Positions 15,136-24,784 of a stretch of 64,000 bases of DNA are shown in pieces. The notes beneath the pieces were generated by a model. The model was not told the origin of the DNA, ran no database searches, and was given only the letters and a program-made list of their open reading frames with translations. Every line of letters begins with the position of its first letter. Within the stretch, counting starts at the first letter, position 1. This DNA is from CAVTRI01 sp963737075. Lineage in GTDB: Bacteria; Actinomycetota; Acidimicrobiia; Acidimicrobiales; Palsa-688. The translations under genes and the position numbers were made by a program. Location of the stretch: assembly GCA_963737075.1 (NCBI GenBank), contig CAVTRI010000002.1, positions 1,736,001-1,800,000 of the forward strand. Direction: 5' to 3'.

Positions 15136-16587
15136 GTGGCGAGGGCACCGGCGAAGGGAACCGCAACCCAGGCGGCGACCTTTGTTCGGGCCGCGAACCA
15201 CCGGCGAGGGCCAGGAAAGCTCGCCGAGAAGGTCGCTCGCCGGATCGAGGAGGACATCCTTGCGGCCGGGTGGCCGGTCGGTGCCAACGTAGGGTCTGAG
15301 ACCGAGCTTCTCGAGCGCTATGGCGTGAGCCGCGCCGTCCTGCGCGAAGCCGTCCGGCTCACCGAGTACCTGGGAGCAGCCCGGATGCGGCCTGGCCCCG
15401 GTGGAGGTCTGCTCGTGACGCAGCCCGACCGGTCGGCCGTCACCACGGCCGTTGTCGTCTACCTCACGTTTCGGGAGGTGCCGCTCGAGCATGTCCTGGA
15501 AACTCGGCGCCCTCTGGAAGAGTTGGCTGCGCGGCTGGCGGCCGAACGCGGTGATGCCCAAGCCTTGGCTCGGCTCGCCCAGAGGGTGCAGCTCGAGGTG
15601 TCGGAGCCTCGAAGCGACCATTGGGTCTGGCACGACCTCATCGCCCGGGCCACTGGCAACCCGGCCCTCGAGCTGTTCGTCGACAGCCTCAGCCGCATCA
15701 CCTCTCAGTATCAGGGCACCCATCGGCTCAGCGCGGTCAGAAGGAAACAACGTCTGGCTGAGGCGGCCGCGGCCCACCGCGCCATCGCCAGGGCCGTGGC
15801 GAAGGGGGACGGAGAAGCGGCGGCGCAACGAATGCGCAAGCATCTGGACGCGCTGGCGGCTTTCATGTCCAGCCGCCAGCTTGATCGCACCTTGTCGTTG
15901 GGGGACCTGCGCGATGGAACGACCGAGGGTGAAAAGCTGGCCGCTGGGCTGGCTCGGCGCGTGTTCGTCGAAGTGGTATCCAAGGGTTGGCCGGTCGGAG
16001 AACTGCTCGGATCCGAACCGGAGCTCCTGGACCGCTACAACGTCAGCCGGGCGGTGCTGCGCGAGGCGCTTCGGCTTCTCGAGTTTCATCACGTAGTCCG
16101 CACTCGTCGCGGGCCGGGCGGCGGCATCCTCGTCGCCACTCCGGATGAGAGCGCCACCACGGATGCCATGGCGGTGTACCTCGAATCCCGGCGCATCACA
16201 CCGAGCCAACTCTTCGAAGTGCGCGAGGTGTTGGAGCTGGCCAACGTCGATCTGGTGGCCCAGAAGATCGACCGGCACGCCGTCGGCGTCCTCCAGGAGG
16301 CCCTGGCCGACGAGCGCCGGTCAACGTCGAGCCACGGGCTCCACTTTTGTGTGGCCGAGCTGACGGGCAACAACGCCATCGTCCTGTTTGTGCAGGCGCT
16401 GACCCGGCTGACGGAGCAGCGCACTTTCGGTCCCGAGGAGGGCTTTCCTCTTTCGTATCAGGAGGCCGCGGCGTCGGTGCGGCGGGCTCACCAAGCCATC
16501 GTCCGCGCTCTGACCGCGGGTGACGCCGAGAAGGCAAAGAGGCGCATGGCCAAGCACCTCCAAGCGTTGCCGGGTCTCCTGCGGTAG
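15136..16587 (+). CDS. Tandem GntR/FCD (FadR-type) regulator, two units in one chain
   Basis: A 483-residue transcription factor containing two full FadR-type units. Unit 1: winged helix about residues 25-95 with YGVSRAVLREAVRL, then an FCD ligand domain to about 245 with WHDLIARATGN, AAHRAI and MRKHL. Unit 2: winged helix about 270-335 with YNVSRAVLREALRL, then FCD to about 480 with FCVAELTGNN, RAHQAI and MAKHL. The histidines that usually bind metal in FCD domains are present in both. FadR-type proteins normally work as dimers, so this chain could be a built-in dimer. The GTG at 15136 is chosen for its GGAGG site. It probably senses an acyl-CoA or organic acid. Confidence 0.88.
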   Translation: MARAPAKGTATQAATFVRAANHRRGPGKLAEKVARRIEEDILAAGWPVGANVGSETELLERYGVSRAVLREAVRLTEYLGAARMRPGPGGGLLVTQPDRSAVTTAVVVYLTFREVPLEHVLETRRPLEELAARLAAERGDAQALARLAQRVQLEVSEPRSDHWVWHDLIARATGNPALELFVDSLSRITSQYQGTHRLSAVRRKQRLAEAAAAHRAIARAVAKGDGEAAAQRMRKHLDALAAFMSSRQLDRTLSLGDLRDGTTEGEKLAAGLARRVFVEVVSKGWPVGELLGSEPELLDRYNVSRAVLREALRLLEFHHVVRTRRGPGGGILVATPDESATTDAMAVYLESRRITPSQLFEVREVLELANVDLVAQKIDRHAVGVLQEALADERRSTSSHGLHFCVAELTGNNAIVLFVQALTRLTEQRTFGPEEGFPLSYQEAAASVRRAHQAIVRALTAGDAEKAKRRMAKHLQALPGLLR

Positions 16588-16590
16588 CCG

Positions 16591-17814
16591 TTACCTGATG
16601 ACGCCGGCGTCTCTGAGTGCCTGACGGTCCCGGTCGTCGTAGCCAAGCTCGGCGAGGATCTCGTCGGTGTGCTGTCCGTGGCCGGGGGCCGAGCGGACCG
16701 TGAAGTCCTGACCAGGGACCACGATGGGGTTGCCGAGCGTGAGAAAGTCCCCGAACAGGGGGTGGTGCTCGACCACGACCTGCTGGCGTGCTCGGAGATG
16801 CGGGTCGTCTTGGATCTCGTCGAACCGAAGCGCCGGCCCCATGGTGATGTCGTGGTCGGCGGCTACCCGCATCCATTCCGCCAGCGTCTTCGTGTGAAAG
16901 GTCTCCTGTAACTCTCGGCGGAGGTCGTCCCGGCCGACAGCGAAGTCAACCGCAACCTCGTCGCGGTGGTCCCCGAGCAGGTCCTCCCGTGCTGCCGCGA
17001 CACACCAGTTCTTCCAAAACTTGGCTTCGATAGCGCAGAAGAGGATGTATTTACCGTCTTTCGTCTCGTAATACTGGTACTTGGCCGAACCGCCGCTGCC
17101 GCCGCCAACGGTTCCTCCTCGCCCCCATGACGGGTCGATCTTTTCGGGGTTGAGCGCCGGAAGCGCGTCGAGCCACTTCACGGCGACCACGGCGTCTGCG
17201 CAGGACACGTCGAGGTAACAGCCTTCTCCGGTCCGCGTCGCCCGCGCCAGGGCGGAAGTGACAGCGAACGCCGCGTACAGCGGCCCCACCACGACACCGC
17301 CGCTGCTGGACACCGGTTTCCCAGTGGGAACCGCGAAACCGTTCTCGTCCAGCCCCATCGGCGGGGCACCGCCGCCCAACGCGTCCATCATCTGCCCATG
17401 GGTGGGAACCGAGGCCTACGGCCCGGTGGCCCCGAAGCCCGTCGCTTGACAGTAGACGATCTTCGGGTTGATGGAGCGAATCGTCTCGTAGTCGAGGCCG
17501 ATCTTGTGATTGGTATCGCCGATGTTGCCTGTGATAAAGATGTCGGCTCGAGACACCAGCCTGGCGATGATCTCCTTGCCAGCCGGCGTCCGGGCATCAC
17601 AGGTGACGCTGCGCTTGTTGCGGTTGAGGATCATATGGAAGGCAGACCAGTCGGGCGCGAAACGGGTCATGATGTTGCGAAGGTAGTCGCCCTGTTGCGG
17701 CGTCTCGATCTTGATGACACCGGCGCCTTCGTCCCCCAGTAGGCGGCCTAGAAAATCAACGGTCATCAGCACGCCGGTCTCGACGACCTGGACGTCCTGG
17801 AGCAGGCCTGTCAT
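16591..17814 (-). pseudogene. CaiB/BaiF CoA-transferase interrupted by an in-frame TAG
   Basis: A full-length class III CoA-transferase (407 codons) broken only by TAG at 17416-17418, codon 133, within GFGATGP-stop-ASVPTHG. The intact paralogue at 23533-24738 has Tyr at the matching place (GFGAEGPYASIPTHG), so a single change from TAC or TAT explains it. Both halves keep the frame and the family motifs, including the CADA segment expected to hold the catalytic Asp. The ATG overlaps the stop of the upstream amidohydrolase (ATGA). It is either a recent nonsense mutation, a sequencing error or, less likely, a read-through. If functional it would move CoA between organic acids. Confidence 0.9.
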
Positions 17815-18980
17815 CGTGTCGCGCGATCCAAACGGAAGTACGTCTTGGCGTTGTCGCAGACGATCTTTCGGCGCTCGTCGCCGGGGATGTCGCGGAACTG
17901 CTCCTCTATGACCTTACGGGAGTCCGGCCAATCGCATTGTACGTGGGGGAAGTCGGTCGACCACTGGATACGGTCGACCCCGATGTCGTGCCGGACCTTG
18001 AGCCCGAAACGGTCGATCTGGAACCCCCAATGGGTGTTGTGGCCGACATACCAGCTTGGTTCGTGTGCCCACGAATCGGTGCCGCTCCAGTACCGGTGCC
18101 GACGCCAGTTCTCGTCAGCGTCTTCCTTGAACTCCGGCAGCCAACCGATCTGCGTTTCCGCGAAGAAGACTTGCAATTCGGGGAAGCGGTCGAAGGTGCC
18201 GTGCTGGATGAGCTGGATCACTTGGCCGCCTCGAGTTGCCGTTTTGCTCAGCATCGTCGTCATGGGTGCGAAGTTCATGAGCGACAAGCCCTCCTGGGCT
18301 GCTTTCGCCATGGCTGCTTCCTCGGCCGCGGCACCGCCACCGAAGCTGACATGCGCGGTCAGCGGCACGTTCAGTTCCAAGGCCCGCTTCCAGAAGCGGT
18401 CGTCGGCTTCGGGAACGGGGACGGGTGAGCCGTTGGGCCAATGGTGGAGCACCACCCCATGGATGCCTGGCATCGACGCCACGCGCTCCAGCTCAGCGAC
18501 GGAGTCGTCGATCGTCGAGCCGGGCAGGATCGCCAGGCCGAGCAGGCGGTCAGGGTCCTCCGCCGTGTACTCGCGCGAGAGCCAGTCGTTGTAGCCGCGA
18601 GCAAGGGCGACGTACGCCTCAGGTGGAATCGCTGCCGCGTCCAACGTCCGCTGCCCGGAGACAGCCGGGAACAGCACTTCGGCATCGACCCCGTCTTGGT
18701 CCATCTCGTGCAGTCGTTGCCTGGCGTCTCCGGCGCCTACCAACCCCTCGGCGTAGGAGAGCCCCGACGTCTTGAGGTGCTCCCACCCTCGTCCGGCGGA
18801 GAAATTCAAGCCCAGAGGCACCGGTTGGGCCCGACCGGGCATCTGCCAGGCGTCGCCACCGCCTGGAAGCTGCACCACCTTTGGCACGAACTCCCGGAAC
18901 TCGGGCGCAACATATGGCTCCCACGAATAAGGGGGCACCTCGAGGTGTGAATCCGTTGAGATGATTTCATAGTCACGCAC
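17811..18980 (-). CDS. Amidohydrolase_2 family metal-dependent hydrolase/decarboxylase
   Basis: A 389-residue TIM-barrel protein of the amidohydrolase_2 family, which includes ACMSD and gamma-resorcylate decarboxylases and some C-C hydrolases. It begins with ISTDSHLEVP near the N-terminus and has LTAHVSFGG, FAETQIGWLP and WSTDFPHVQCDWPDS, the usual order of metal-site strands. The GTG at 18980 is preferred over the upstream in-frame start at 19142 because GGAGG stands before it. Its stop overlaps the start of the interrupted CoA-transferase, so the pair was translated together. It is one of four such proteins in the window. Decarboxylation or ring-fission product hydrolysis is inferred. Confidence 0.85.
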   Translation of the reverse strand: MRDYEIISTDSHLEVPPYSWEPYVAPEFREFVPKVVQLPGGGDAWQMPGRAQPVPLGLNFSAGRGWEHLKTSGLSYAEGLVGAGDARQRLHEMDQDGVDAEVLFPAVSGQRTLDAAAIPPEAYVALARGYNDWLSREYTAEDPDRLLGLAILPGSTIDDSVAELERVASMPGIHGVVLHHWPNGSPVPVPEADDRFWKRALELNVPLTAHVSFGGGAAAEEAAMAKAAQEGLSLMNFAPMTTMLSKTATRGGQVIQLIQHGTFDRFPELQVFFAETQIGWLPEFKEDADENWRRHRYWSGTDSWAHEPSWYVGHNTHWGFQIDRFGLKVRHDIGVDRIQWSTDFPHVQCDWPDSRKVIEEQFRDIPGDERRKIVCDNAKTYFRLDRATR

Positions 18981-19092
18981 GGCGGTGATCCTCCGTCTCC
19001 GGTCAGACCCGCTTTTCAGCGTAGAGCGTGAGCGGCTGCTGCGGACCGGGATAGGGGCAGCAGTTGGACGCCTTGATGGCATGATGAGAAGG
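18981..19092. promoter_or_regulatory. Divergent region with CAGTTGGAC box
   Basis: The gap between the amidohydrolase (minus) and the tandem CoA-transferase (plus) contains CAGTTGGAC at 19061-19069, the reverse of the GTCCAACTG box that recurs upstream of other genes in this window. No clear -10/-35 pair could be assigned. Confidence 0.45.
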
Positions 19093-21415
19093 ATGGCTGG
19101 TCCAATCGAAGGGCTGCGGGTGCTCGACTGCTCGCGGGGCATGGCGGGGGTCCGCGCGACGGGAATCCTGGCTGACTATGGGGCGGACGTGGTGTGGGTC
19201 GAGCCGCCGGGCGGCGACCCCTGCCGTCGCCACGAGCCAGCGGCCATGTCCGTGTTCGCCAGGGGGAAGCGGAGCGCCGCGCTGAGATTTGAAGGACCCC
19301 GCCGCCCGGGACACTGCGCTTCGGCTCGCAGACCGAGCCGACGTCTTCGTCGAGAGCTGGGCGCCCGGTGTGGCGGCCGCACTCGGCTTGGATTTTGACG
19401 TCCTCCACGCTCGAAATCCGAGACTTGTTTATATCTCGATTTCCGGCTTCGGAGAAGACAGTCGCGACGCTGCATTGCCCGGCTATGAGGCCATCGTCCA
19501 GGCGGTGGTGGGCAGCATGTCGGACCAGGCTGCCCACCGTGACGGTCCCGTCTTCATCGGCTTTCCGTTTGCCACCATGGGGGCGGCGTACCTCGCAGTG
19601 ATCGGAGGACTGGCGGCACTCTACCGGCGCGACAGTGACGGCGTCGGGCGCCACGTACAGACGTCGCTGGCGGACGGCGCGCTCGCCTACAACTCGATGA
19701 TGTGGGGCGAGACCGACCAGTCCGTAGCCGCCTCGGAGGGCTTGGTTTCGCCCCTCCCTCTCCAGCAAACCACGACCATGCGGTTGATCACCCGATCGTT
19801 CGAATGCGCGGACGGTGAGTATCTCGGAGTCCACACCGGTGCCGTCGGCGGCTTCGGCCGAGCTATGAAACTCCTCGGCTTGGACGACCGGATACCGCCC
19901 AGCGAGAGCGGCATGGACATCGGGGCCCCACTGACACCCGAGCAGGTGCCGATCGTGGCCGACGAAATGCCCAAGGTATTCCTCACCAAGCTCCGCGCCG
20001 AGTGGGTCCGCCTGTTTTTCGACGCCGACGTGTGCGCCATTGAACATCTCCGGCCGACCGAGGTATACGACACGCCGCAGGCCGTCCACAACCAGATGGT
20101 GGTGGCAGTCGACGATCCCGTCCTCGGTCCCGTCCAGCAGGTCGGTGTCGGCGCAAAGCTGTCGGCGACCCCGGGCACGGTGAAGGGAAGGGCGCCCGTG
20201 GTCGGGGAGCACACCGAGGCGGTGGCCGCCAACATGGCGGAGTGGCCGCCGCCTCAACCAGTTGAAGAAGTGCCGGTAGCGGACGCGCGACCGCTCCTCG
20301 CTGACGTAAAAATTCTGGATCTCGGCGCCTACTACGCCGGGCCGTACTCGTCTCGGCTGCTTGCCGATCTGGGGGCGGACGTCATCAAGCTCGAGCCGGT
20401 CGTTGGAGATCAGTTACGCGGTCTGGAGCGGCCCTTCTCCTCCGCCCAGGCCAAGAAACGTTCACTGGCAGCCAACCTCAAGGACCCCGCGCTCATCACA
20501 GCAGTGCGCGCCCTGTTGCGCTGGGCGGATATTGTCCATCACAACCTGCGGCCCGGCGCCGCCGAGCGGCTGAAGCTGGACTACGAGTCGGTCCGTGAGC
20601 TGAACCCGTCCGTCGTCTACCTGCATGCCCCCGGCTGGGGATCGACCGGGCCGTTCGCCATGCGCCAGAGCTTTGCCCCGATGCTTTCGGGATATGTCGG
20701 TGTCACGTTCGAGATCGCCGGCCGGTTCAATCCGCCGCTGCCGCCGACGGCCAATGAGGACCCCGGCAACGGGCTCCTCGGCGCCGTCGGCATGTTGCTC
20801 GCGCTGCTGTACAGGAACCGTACCGGGCAGGGGCAGTTCGTGGAGAACCCTCAGCTCAACGCGACGATGGGCCACATGGCCCACGTGGTGCGGAAGTCCG
20901 ATGGGACTGTCATCGGCGCCGGCCGGCTCGACCCGCTTCAGATGGGGTTCGGCCCGTTCGAGCGGATCTACGAAACGGCGGATGACATGGTCTGCCTCGT
21001 CGCCTATGACGATGCCGAACGAGGCGCTGTGCTGTCGGCGCTCGGTGTGGACCGCCTCGAAGACGAAGCTCTCCAGGCGGATGCGATCGCCACCGCACTG
21101 CAAGGACAGAAGACTTCGGAGGCGGTGGCGGCGCTGACAGCGGCCGGGGTGGCGGCGGTCCAGCCCGCCGGGCGCAACATCCACCACTTCATGAACGACC
21201 CCGAGCAGCGTCGCCTCGGCCGGGTGGCCGAGCTCCCGCGCCCGGCAAAGGGCAACGTCCGCGAACTGAACACGCTCCTGCGAGTGAGCGATGCTGAGCA
21301 GGTCCCCCACCGCTTGGCTCCCGAGCTGGGAGAGCACACGGACGAGATCCTCGCTGCCGTCGGCTACACCGAGATGGAAATCCACGAGCTGCGGGCCCGC
21401 ACCGCCATCCGGTGA
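19093..21415 (+). pseudogene. Tandem CaiB/BaiF CoA-transferase with frameshift
   Basis: Two class III CoA-transferase domains in one gene (about 770 residues). The N-terminal frame from ATG 19093 gives GLRVLDCSRG, LADYGADVVWVEPP and RGKRSAALRF and then is lost. The rest of the protein continues in another frame from about 19289 (KDPAARDTALRLAD) to 21415. A missing TTTGA unit at about 19287-19291 would restore LRFDLKDP, the expected family motif. Domain 1 keeps the catalytic-Asp segment SLADG; domain 2 has PQLNA there, with Asn for Asp. It could be a real lesion or an assembly error. The following SDR overlaps it by 4 bases. Confidence 0.85.
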
Positions 21416-22188
21416 GCCGGATCGCTATGGGACGGCTCGATAACAAGGTTGCCATCGTCACCGGCGGCGGCGCCGGCATCGGGCGGGGCATCTGCGAGGT
21501 CTTCGCCGAGGAGGGCGCACAGGTGGTGGTCGCCGGCCGCACGACGTCCAAGCTGGATGACGTCGTCGCCGCCATTGAGGTGGCCGGCGGGTCGGCGCTC
21601 GCGGTGAGATGCGATGTCAACGTTCGCGACCAGGTGGACGCGGTCGTGGCGGAAACGCTTGCTGCTTTCGGCAAGCTGGACATCCTCGTCAACAATGCTC
21701 AAGGCGGCGCCTCAGGTGTCGCCGGACCGCTGGAGTCGCTTCGTGAGGACGTCTTTCTCGAGGCTTATCGCGGAGGTCCGCTGGCCACGCTGTACGGCAT
21801 GCAAGCCGCGTTCCCGCACATGGCCGGACGCGGAGGGGCGATTGTCAACATGGCATCGTCCACCGGGATTATGGGAGATCCCGGGTTCGCCCCGTACGGT
21901 ACGGCCAAGGAAGCCATTCGCGGCCTTACCAAACACGCGGCCCGCGAATGGGGTCGCCACGGTATTACGGTCAATGTGGTCGCTCCTGCTGCTCTGGGAG
22001 AGGGCGCCGCCCGTTTTCGAGATGAGGCGCCGAAGCGGTGGGACGCGATCATCAAGCAGATCCCGCTCGGCTACATGGGTGACCCCAAGGAGGACATCGG
22101 CCGAGGGGTCTTGGCGCTCGTCACCGACCTGCGGTACCTGACGGGGGCGACGATCACGCTCGACGGGGGACGCTGCATCCTCCGCTGA
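21412..22188 (+). CDS. SDR family oxidoreductase
   Basis: A 258-residue SDR with TGGGAGIG, DVNVRDQ, the slightly altered NNAQGG (normally NNAG), MASSTG and the active site YGTAK, closing with LTGATITLDGG. The GTG at 21412 overlaps the preceding stop by 4 bases; an internal ATG at 21427 is an alternative that would drop five residues. Coupling to a CoA-transferase suggests a 3-hydroxyacyl-CoA or related alcohol substrate. It converges on the binding-protein gene with an 18-base gap. Confidence 0.86.
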   Translation: MSRIAMGRLDNKVAIVTGGGAGIGRGICEVFAEEGAQVVVAGRTTSKLDDVVAAIEVAGGSALAVRCDVNVRDQVDAVVAETLAAFGKLDILVNNAQGGASGVAGPLESLREDVFLEAYRGGPLATLYGMQAAFPHMAGRGGAIVNMASSTGIMGDPGFAPYGTAKEAIRGLTKHAAREWGRHGITVNVVAPAALGEGAARFRDEAPKRWDAIIKQIPLGYMGDPKEDIGRGVLALVTDLRYLTGATITLDGGRCILR

Positions 22189-22206
22189 GTGTTGAGGGGC
22201 ATTCGG

Positions 22207-23445
22207 CTATGTCTGGCAGAACGGCTGAGACCCGAAGGGTTGGGTCCACTGCTTGTTACGAATCGACTCCAGGAAAAAGCACTTGTTGACGTGCGGCGTG
22301 CCCTTGGTGAAGGTGAGCGGGGTGGTGAGTCCCCCGAGAGTCTCGTCATGCAGCGACGTGAGGCCGTCGATGACTTCTGCAGAGGTCGGCTTATCGCCCA
22401 CGTTGGCGGCCTTCGCGGCGGCGATGAACAGCTGACCGCTTATCCACGCACCTATGTCATTGGCGCCGAAGCGGGCGGAATCCAGCTCTCCTGAAGCGAA
22501 CTGTTGCATCGCCGCGTAGTAATCCGCGGTGGCGGCATTGTGCTGGTTCCAGGGGAGGTACGGCTGCCAGTCGACCTCTCCCTCGAAGTTGGGGTTGTTC
22601 ACCCAGGCCGCCGAAACCGTTCCGTCCCCGCCCAGCAGCACGGGGTGGACGCCCTGCTTGGCGCAGTCGGCCACGATCCGGGTGACGGTGTTCTGGTCGG
22701 CGGCGGGAAACAGGGCGTCAGCCCCGGCCCCCTGGGCTGCCAGGCACTGGGCCGTGTAGTCCGGCGCCGTGGAGGACACCGAGGCCGCGTAAGCGATATG
22801 CACGCCTACGGTGGTTGCGACCTGCTTGGCGAACGAAACGCTCTGCGAACACGCGGGGGACTCGGCGCAGTAGAGCTCCGCAACCTTCGTCTTGCCAGCC
22901 TTTGAGGCCGCGAACAGCGACGCGTAGATCTCTGAGATCGGGGACGTGCCGACGGGATAGAAGTCGGGGTTGGTCATCCAGATGATGCCCGAGGTCGCAC
23001 CCGTGCCGACCACGGGGACACCGGCCTGCTGGGCGTATGGACCCCACTGGTTTTCCGGAGTGCTGGAGGTGCCGACGAGGGCGATCACGTGATCGCTGTC
23101 GATCAGCTGGTGGACGTCGGCCAGGCCCTGGGTCGGGCTGCCCTGATCGTCGAGGACGATCACCTTGACGCGGTGACCGTTGATGCCTCCGTGATTGTTC
23201 ACCCAGTTCTGCCATGCGTTGAGGACTTGTCCTCCTCCACCGGTTGACGGGGCCTCGGCGCCGGTCTCGGTCACGATCGAGCCCAGCACCCAGGTAGACC
23301 CGGTCGCCGCCACCGTCGTCCCGGTGCTCGCGGCCGGCGCTGAAGCCGCGGGGCTCGAGGTCTTTGAACTGGTGGAACACCCCACGGCGACCAACGAGAG
23401 GGCGGCCGCGAGGCTGGCGGCGATGGTTCTCCACTTCTTTGGCAT
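22207..23445 (-). CDS. Liv-type ABC transporter substrate-binding lipoprotein
   Basis: A 412-residue periplasmic-binding-fold lipoprotein of the branched-chain amino acid (LivJ) type. It has a signal peptide ending at LVAVGC (lipid-anchored Cys23), a Ser/Thr-rich linker, then the two-lobed domain with WQNWVNNHGGINGH and CAKQGVHP. Three such proteins occur here (also at 44958 and 56635) and share the ending LGGL-x7-FTxGxP and paired cysteines. Only one set of Liv permease/ATPase genes is present, so I infer they share it. The ATG at 23445 follows AAGGGGG. The ligand is probably an organic acid rather than an amino acid, judging from the neighbours. Confidence 0.9.
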   Translation of the reverse strand: MPKKWRTIAASLAAALSLVAVGCSTSSKTSSPAASAPAASTGTTVAATGSTWVLGSIVTETGAEAPSTGGGGQVLNAWQNWVNNHGGINGHRVKVIVLDDQGSPTQGLADVHQLIDSDHVIALVGTSSTPENQWGPYAQQAGVPVVGTGATSGIIWMTNPDFYPVGTSPISEIYASLFAASKAGKTKVAELYCAESPACSQSVSFAKQVATTVGVHIAYAASVSSTAPDYTAQCLAAQGAGADALFPAADQNTVTRIVADCAKQGVHPVLLGGDGTVSAAWVNNPNFEGEVDWQPYLPWNQHNAATADYYAAMQQFASGELDSARFGANDIGAWISGQLFIAAAKAANVGDKPTSAEVIDGLTSLHDETLGGLTTPLTFTKGTPHVNKCFFLESIRNKQWTQPFGSQPFCQT

Positions 23446-23505
23446 CGGGTCCCCCTTCGGCTCAGGTCGGTGGCTTCCGACCTGCGGGCGCAGGTTCCGC
23501 AATTC

Positions 23506-23528
23506 AATATACTCTTCTTCAGTTGGAC
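23506..23528 (-). promoter_or_regulatory. Promoter with GTCCAACTG box for the binding lipoprotein
   Basis: On the minus strand GTCCAACTG (23528-23520) is followed after 8 bases by TATATT (23511-23506), a good -10 element lying about 60 bases before the lipoprotein start. The box would occupy the -35 to -20 side of the promoter, a typical place for repressor action. The assignment rests on motif position only. Confidence 0.5.
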
Positions 23529-23532
23529 AGCG

Positions 23533-24738
23533 TCAAACGGCGCCGGATGACCGGAACTCGCCGATCTGTTCTTTGCTGTATCCGAGGCCAACGAGCACCT
23601 CATCGGTGTGCTCGCCCATGGTCGGGGCTGACAGGTGTTTGTCGTCGGGCATTCCTGGGGTGCGCAGGGGGTGGCCGAGGGTACGGAACTCGCCTGCGAA
23701 GGGATGGCGGTCGTCCACAACCATCCTGCGAGCCTGGACGTGGGCGTCGCCCGCGAGCTCGTCCAACTGCAAGGCGGGCGCACCCGGGACGTGGTGCTCG
23801 CGGCAGAGCTCGACCCACTCCTGCTGGGTCCGGGTGTGGAAGATCCGCTGGAGCTCGTCGAGCAGGTCGGGATCGTTGCCGAAGTCGGTGACGACCGAGT
23901 CGTCATGACTCGCAATGAGATCGGGTCGCCCGATCGCCTGGCAGAAGCTGACCCAGAACTTCTTCTCCTCCGGGCAGAACAGGATGTACTTGTGGTCGCT
24001 CGTCTCGTAGTAGGTGTAGCGAGCCTGCACACCGCCGGATTCGCCCCCGGTCGGCATCGCGACCGGTGCCGTCCGGTCGCGGTTGAGGCCGATCATGGTC
24101 GTCGGCCAGGTCGCGGCGAGGACGGCGTCCGAGCAGGCGACGTCAAGGTAGGCGGGTTCGCCCGTGCGTTCGCGCCGGTAGAGAGCGGCGGCCACCCCGT
24201 AAGCGGCGAACAGCGGTCCGACCACGACACCCTGGGGGCCGTCGGACTCCCCGATGCGGACTCGGCCGTCGTCGCCCATAGATAGTGGCGGCGCCGCCAC
24301 GAGGGCGTTCATCATGCCGCCGTGTGTCGGAATGCTGGCGTATGGCCCTTCCGCCCCGAAGCCGGTGGCCTGGCAGTACACGATGTCTCTCTTGGTCGCC
24401 CGGATGCTGTCGTAGTCGATGCCGAGCCGCAAGGGAATGTCAGCGGTGAAACCGGTGATGAACACGTCGGCCTCGCCGACGAGCCGTCGCAAGATGTCCC
24501 GGGAATCGGGGGATTTCAAGTTGAGCGAGACGCTGCGCTTGTTGCGGTTGACGTAGAGGTGGTACGGGGAGTGCCGGGGGGCGATGGCACCCATGTGGTC
24601 GCGGATGTAGTCGCCCATCGGGGGCGATTCGATTTTTATGACATCGGCGCCCTCGTCGGCGAGGAGCATGCCCAGGTAGTCGCCGGTGAGCAGGATCGCG
24701 GCCTCGACGACCTTGACGCCTTCGAGAAGCCCGCTCAC
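23533..24738 (-). CDS. CaiB/BaiF CoA-transferase, intact
   Basis: A 401-residue class III (family III) CoA-transferase. It shows GVKVVEAAILLTGDYLGMLLADEGADVIKIE, cited here only by position as residues 7-37, then NRNKRSVSLNLKS, IVYCQATGFGAEGPYA and RTGEPAYLDVACSDAVLA, in which the Asp of CSDA is the expected catalytic residue that forms the acyl-aspartyl intermediate. It is the intact paralogue of the interrupted gene at 16591-17814. The start is a GTG. The binding lipoprotein lies 87 bases downstream on the same strand, suggesting uptake and CoA activation of the same acid. Donor and acceptor are unknown. Confidence 0.9.
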   Translation of the reverse strand: MSGLLEGVKVVEAAILLTGDYLGMLLADEGADVIKIESPPMGDYIRDHMGAIAPRHSPYHLYVNRNKRSVSLNLKSPDSRDILRRLVGEADVFITGFTADIPLRLGIDYDSIRATKRDIVYCQATGFGAEGPYASIPTHGGMMNALVAAPPLSMGDDGRVRIGESDGPQGVVVGPLFAAYGVAAALYRRERTGEPAYLDVACSDAVLAATWPTTMIGLNRDRTAPVAMPTGGESGGVQARYTYYETSDHKYILFCPEEKKFWVSFCQAIGRPDLIASHDDSVVTDFGNDPDLLDELQRIFHTRTQQEWVELCREHHVPGAPALQLDELAGDAHVQARRMVVDDRHPFAGEFRTLGHPLRTPGMPDDKHLSAPTMGEHTDEVLVGLGYSKEQIGEFRSSGAV

Positions 24739-24784
24739 CGCACGGCGGCCGGCTCTTCCATATTCCTAACGGTAGTCTCCGGGT

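Noticed and set aside
17416..17418. TAG read as pyrrolysine or programmed read-through
   Set aside because: No pyl genes or known read-through context are visible, and other TAG codons here act as normal stops. A mutation or sequencing error is simpler.
19280..19300. Programmed +1 frameshifting in the tandem CoA-transferase
   Set aside because: No slippery heptamer or downstream stimulatory structure was found, and two other genes of the same family are also interrupted. Left as a lesion or sequence error.
23761..23769. GTCCAACTG inside the CoA-transferase at 23533 as a functional box
   Set aside because: It lies within conserved coding sequence far from any start; treated as background together with the copy at 45885.
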